This document shows, piece by piece, positions 6,621 through 9,062 of a stretch of DNA of 9,062 bases. A program made the position numbers and the translations under genes. The notes under the pieces are model-generated. The model had not been told where the DNA came from, searched no databases, and was given only the letters and a program-made list of their open reading frames with translations. How positions within the stretch are numbered: position 1 is the stretch's first letter; each line of letters opens with the position of its first letter. The stretch spans positions 1 through 9,062 of the forward strand of contig DAIAVG010000045.1 in NCBI GenBank assembly GCA_027445725.1, given 5' to 3'. The stretch comes from Acidithiobacillus sp. GTDB taxonomy: Bacteria; Pseudomonadota; Gammaproteobacteria; Acidithiobacillales; Acidithiobacillaceae.

Positions 6621-7027
6621 CAGGCAACGCCATGCAGGATCAGCGTGTGACTGATGATCGTGCCCGCAGTAGCCGCAAAGATCTTGATAAGGACCGGGAT
6701 ACCGTAGTACAGCGCCACGGCACCGCCAACCACGACGGCCAGCACGGTACCCTTACCCGTGAAAACCATAGTAGCCACACCAAAAATCAGGCCACCCGCG
6801 ACGATGGCCAGACCCAGATCACCCTGCGCCCAGCCTTCGATCTTGGTGGCTACTGCTGCGAAGGACGTACCACCCGTACCGGCGTGCGCCTGAATCGCCA
6901 TCATCATCACGGCGACGAGCAACAGGGCCGCCGTCATGAGTGCCTTCTTGCTGCTCAACATCTGGTCAAGACGGGTGATCATCTGATCGTACCCGTTGGC
7001 CGCCTTACTCATTACTGCTGCTGTCAT
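6620..7027 (-). CDS. traA: TraA-like conjugative pilin precursor
   Basis: A 135-residue prepilin. The ATG at 7027 is chosen because AAGGAG lies six bases upstream; an ATG at 7060 would add 11 residues but lacks such a site. A long leader of about 49 residues ends in a hydrophobic stretch MTAALLLVAVMMMAIQ and a signal-peptidase site AHA|G. Long leaders of this kind are known from F TraA (51 residues). The mature protein of about 86 residues begins GTGGTSF and has two hydrophobic helices (about 71-89 and 94-118) separated by a short TGKG loop. A third hydrophobic stretch runs to the C-terminus (LHGVA). This is the usual topology of F/VirB2-type pilins: small, glycine/alanine/valine-rich, with a basic inter-helix loop. 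It sits between traV and dsbG, matching the SXT-type position of the pilin gene. Primary sequence is weakly conserved in this family, so the call rests on topology, leader and position. Confidence 0.8.
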   Translation of the reverse strand: MTAAVMSKAANGYDQMITRLDQMLSSKKALMTAALLLVAVMMMAIQAHAGTGGTSFAAVATKIEGWAQGDLGLAIVAGGLIFGVATMVFTGKGTVLAVVVGGAVALYYGIPVLIKIFAATAGTIISHTLILHGVA

Positions 7028-7070
7028 ATCAGACTCCTTGATCAAGAGAGAAACATTCATTGAAAACCCA
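7028..7070 (-). promoter_or_regulatory. Spacer before the pilin gene with strong Shine-Dalgarno site
   Basis: This 43-base gap between the traV stop and the pilin ATG is the longest non-coding stretch in the window. It contains AAGGAG (7034-7039, minus strand) six bases before the ATG, adjoining a small TTGATCAA palindrome (7038-7045). No convincing promoter or terminator is visible. The strong ribosome site fits the need for many pilin copies. Confidence 0.6.
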
Positions 7071-7601
7071 TCAGCTTGCCGGCACCGGAACCTGGGTATG
7101 GGCGGACCCGTTTCCCAAAGTCCACGTCTGCGGCGTGATGATGGAGTACACCATCCCCGGAAAATGCAGATTGCCCTCCGGTCCATGGTAGGGTGCGACC
7201 CACACCCGCAAGACCTTGGGCTGCGAAATCAGCGGCCTGGGGTAATGTAGAGGGGCCATCAGGGGTGCAGTCCCGGTGCTGCCTGAATCCGATGCTGTCG
7301 CCTGAGACTGGCTTGTGCCGCCACCGGCCACCGTGGTTCCAGAAGCGGCGGTTGTCGGGTGAAGAGAAGGTAGAACATCGTTTTTGCCGGGCGCTGTCCG
7401 CAAGAGCTTTCGCGCAAGGGCCTGTTCCTTGATGGTGCTCTTGTCTGGATTCACCTGGTCCCGGTGCCGCGTGATGCCCCACACTTCACGAGGACCGACG
7501 CAGACCCCGCCCTTTCCGTGGATACACGGATGACTGGCCGCGCATCCGCTGAGGACGACGACCGCCAGCGTAACGGGAATGGAGAGATAGCGGTTCATCA
7601 T
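7071..7601 (-). CDS. traV: TraV, outer-membrane lipoprotein of the conjugation core complex
   Basis: A 176-residue lipoprotein. The signal peptide ends in the lipobox LSGC, with Cys20 as the lipidated residue. Just after it come Cys26 and Cys34 in CIHGKGGVCVGPREVWGIT, the paired-cysteine pattern at the start of TraV proteins. A Ser/Thr/Ala-rich low-complexity linker covers roughly residues 80-115. The C-terminal part, with VLRVWVAPYHGPEGNLHFPG and ITPQTW, matches the TraV consensus of a WVAPw segment followed by dxdGdLh. TraV anchors the TraB/TraK core to the outer membrane, in the VirB7-like role. Two consecutive ATG codons (7601 and 7598) overlap the traB stop as ATGATGA, with AGGAG 11 bases before the first. 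The placement directly after traB is the same as in SXT-type elements. Confidence 0.9.
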   Translation of the reverse strand: MMNRYLSIPVTLAVVVLSGCAASHPCIHGKGGVCVGPREVWGITRHRDQVNPDKSTIKEQALARKLLRTAPGKNDVLPSLHPTTAASGTTVAGGGTSQSQATASDSGSTGTAPLMAPLHYPRPLISQPKVLRVWVAPYHGPEGNLHFPGMVYSIITPQTWTLGNGSAHTQVPVPAS

Positions 7602-9062
7602 GGCTGGGCGTACTCCTGACGGGTCTGGGCTTCCGGTGTGTTGTTGTACTGACCCTGGTTGGGGAAAGCGGACGCCACGGCGGGAGACTGGCCAGATCCC
7701 GCGTAGGGCGATGTTTCTCCGTAGGGGCTTTGCATCCCGCCTGGCGCCATCGGACTGTTGTTCAATGACTGTGCCGACTGCAGTTGGGCCTCTTGAATCT
7801 GCGCTTTGCTCTCACCGTCGGTATGCACCCGCACGCCCGTCTCCAGAATCATGCTGACTGACACGCCCGGATTGACCTGGATCGTCGGCAACATGGACTC
7901 GGCTTCATTCAGGTAAAACTTGGAGATCTGGCCCGCCGCCGTGGATACCCCGCCGCCCGCGGCTTCTGCACCGATGTAGCTTGGAGAGGGCATCTGGAAT
8001 CCCTGGGTACTGCCAGATGCCGGGTTGAGATTGAGGCCCTGGACACCCATGGGCTGCACCGCATTGCCGAGCCCCGAGAAGATGCCGGCGATAAAGGACT
8101 TGATCATCGCCGGTCCCTGATGCGATACGACTTTCCCGGACACGCCTACCAGCCCGTCGGATCCCACGATATACGCATGGATGGGCGCCGAGATGACCTT
8201 GCCTCCGCGTGCGACGCACGAAAGCATATTGGTTCGCATGTACACTTTTTGATTGCCGATACTGCCGTATCCGCTGGCAATCGCCATGCAGTTTTCGAGA
8301 TTGGCGCGTAATCCATTGGGCAAAATGGCCCGTTTCTTGACACGAATATCGACGATCTGCGGATTGGTTTTCGCTTGTGGCCCTGTACCCGCCTGCAACC
8401 CATTAACCAGTACGCCTGTCAAAATGGTGCCGGCGGGCAGATAGATGCCCTTTTTGCTCTTCACCGTCACGGCATTCATCACTGTGGAGAGCTTGTGCGG
8501 ATGCTTTAGATTGACGGTATCCAGATGCGCAGGGGTTGTCGGAGCCGCAGGGATTCCGCCCTGTGCCGTAGGCACATTGCTTGACGGTATTCCACTTGGC
8601 GTTTGCGGCAACTGTCCCAAAACTACCGGGCTTGATGCCGGTACCCAGGTCTGCGGCGGCGTGTAGTGCTGTTGCTGTATGGGTTGGGATCTCATCGTGG
8701 CGATTTGATTCTGCAGCGCGGAAATGCTGCTTTCCAACTGCTGCATCTGCGGGCTGGGCGCTGCCCCAGGCACGGACTGGTGCTCCGCCTTCAGCTTGGC
8801 GAGCAGGGTTTTGCTGATATGCCCGGAAAGGTCCTTTTCCTGATTTTTCGTCATCCCGCTTTCAGCCGCCGTGATTTTGACGAGCTTCTTCATCTGATCT
8901 TCCAGATGGTCTATTCGCGCTTCCATTTCCGCAGGCGTTTGCGAAGTAGGATGCTCAACATAGACCTGGCTGTTGGTGGCCATGGCCTTCTTCAATGCCG
9001 CGTTTGCGGCACTATTGTTGTGTGGTCCTGCGAGCTGGCTGCCAATAACAACGGCGCCTATC
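7598..9062 (-). CDS. traB: TraB, VirB10-family core protein (5' end outside the window)
   Basis: The reading frame is open to the right edge (487 visible residues), so the start lies outside. The visible part begins IGAVVIGSQLAGP, which looks like the end of the inner-membrane helix. Then come two coiled-coil-like stretches (about 43-62 and 104-125), a Pro/Gln-rich periplasmic linker (about 127-178), and the VirB10/TraB beta-barrel domain starting at IYLPAGTILTGVLVNGL (206-222). That domain holds LPNGLRANLENC, VYMRTNMLSC (Cys258 and Cys282) and YIVGSDGLVGVSGKVVS, then a hydrophobic/glycine-rich antenna-like region (about 321-332), and finally MLPTIQVNPGVSVSMILETGV. A Gln/Ser/Pro-rich tail of about 75 residues follows. 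TraB spans both membranes and forms the channel scaffold with TraV and TraK. The frame ends in tandem TGA codons, the first overlapping the traV start. A TTG at 8995 could be mistaken for the start but lies after the membrane helix. The Cys258/Cys282 pair is a possible disulfide substrate for the Dsb proteins encoded nearby. Confidence 0.93.
   Translation of the reverse strand, partial: IGAVVIGSQLAGPHNNSAANAALKKAMATNSQVYVEHPTSQTPAEMEARIDHLEDQMKKLVKITAAESGMTKNQEKDLSGHISKTLLAKLKAEHQSVPGAAPSPQMQQLESSISALQNQIATMRSQPIQQQHYTPPQTWVPASSPVVLGQLPQTPSGIPSSNVPTAQGGIPAAPTTPAHLDTVNLKHPHKLSTVMNAVTVKSKKGIYLPAGTILTGVLVNGLQAGTGPQAKTNPQIVDIRVKKRAILPNGLRANLENCMAIASGYGSIGNQKVYMRTNMLSCVARGGKVISAPIHAYIVGSDGLVGVSGKVVSHQGPAMIKSFIAGIFSGLGNAVQPMGVQGLNLNPASGSTQGFQMPSPSYIGAEAAGGGVSTAAGQISKFYLNEAESMLPTIQVNPGVSVSMILETGVRVHTDGESKAQIQEAQLQSAQSLNNSPMAPGGMQSPYGETSPYAGSGQSPAVASAFPNQGQYNNTPEAQTRQEYAQP

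Noticed and set aside
7034..7060. Alternative pilin start at the ATG at 7060
   Set aside because: It would place the strong AAGGAG site inside the coding region, and no comparable site precedes it.
7057..7482. Minus-strand open frame of 141 codons overlapping traV
   Set aside because: It is a shifted frame inside traV with no signal or domain; traV itself has a lipobox and family motifs.

Overview
The window is one continuous block of conjugative type IV secretion (mating-pair formation) genes, all on the minus strand, so the operon reads from 9062 down to 1. In transcription order it holds traB (cut by the window edge), the traV lipoprotein, a TraA-like pilin, a DsbG-like thiol oxidoreductase, a GspE/PilB-family ATPase, a DsbA-like thiol oxidase, traC (the VirB4-type ATPase), trbI, a TraF/TrhF-type S26 peptidase, and the beginning of a second DsbG-like protein. 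Both ends are cut inside genes. I see no tRNA, rRNA, insertion sequence, integrase, CRISPR array, origin or terminator.

The families and their order mark an F-type (MPF_F) system. The order traB-traV-traA-dsb-traC-S26 peptidase recalls SXT/R391-type elements as I remember them, and traC followed by trbI recalls the F plasmid. By that analogy traL/E/K should lie beyond 9062 and traW/traU/traN beyond 1. Two genes between dsbG and traC, the GspE-like ATPase and the DsbA-like protein, are not part of the canonical F or SXT set. F-type systems are generally described as lacking a VirB11-type ATPase, so the embedded GspE-like motor is the most interesting feature.

The genes are packed almost without gaps. 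Stop and start codons overlap at seven junctions (TGATG, ATGA or GTGA types, plus one longer overlap). The only two real spacers, before the pilin and before the second dsbG, each carry a strong Shine-Dalgarno sequence. This implies a single transcript with translational coupling and separate, stronger initiation for the pilin.

Expected roles: TraV and TraB form the outer-membrane/periplasmic core. TraA is the pilus subunit and the S26 peptidase is a candidate for processing it. TraC powers assembly and TrbI is an inner-membrane accessory protein. The Dsb-type proteins probably make or correct disulfides in cysteine-containing envelope components such as TraV, TraB and the expected downstream TraU/TraN.

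The sequence is moderately GC-rich and looks proteobacterial. The gene set and protein style suggest an integrative conjugative element or plasmid of a gammaproteobacterium or a relative such as Acidithiobacillus. That host guess is a weak inference, because nothing in the window identifies the chromosome.
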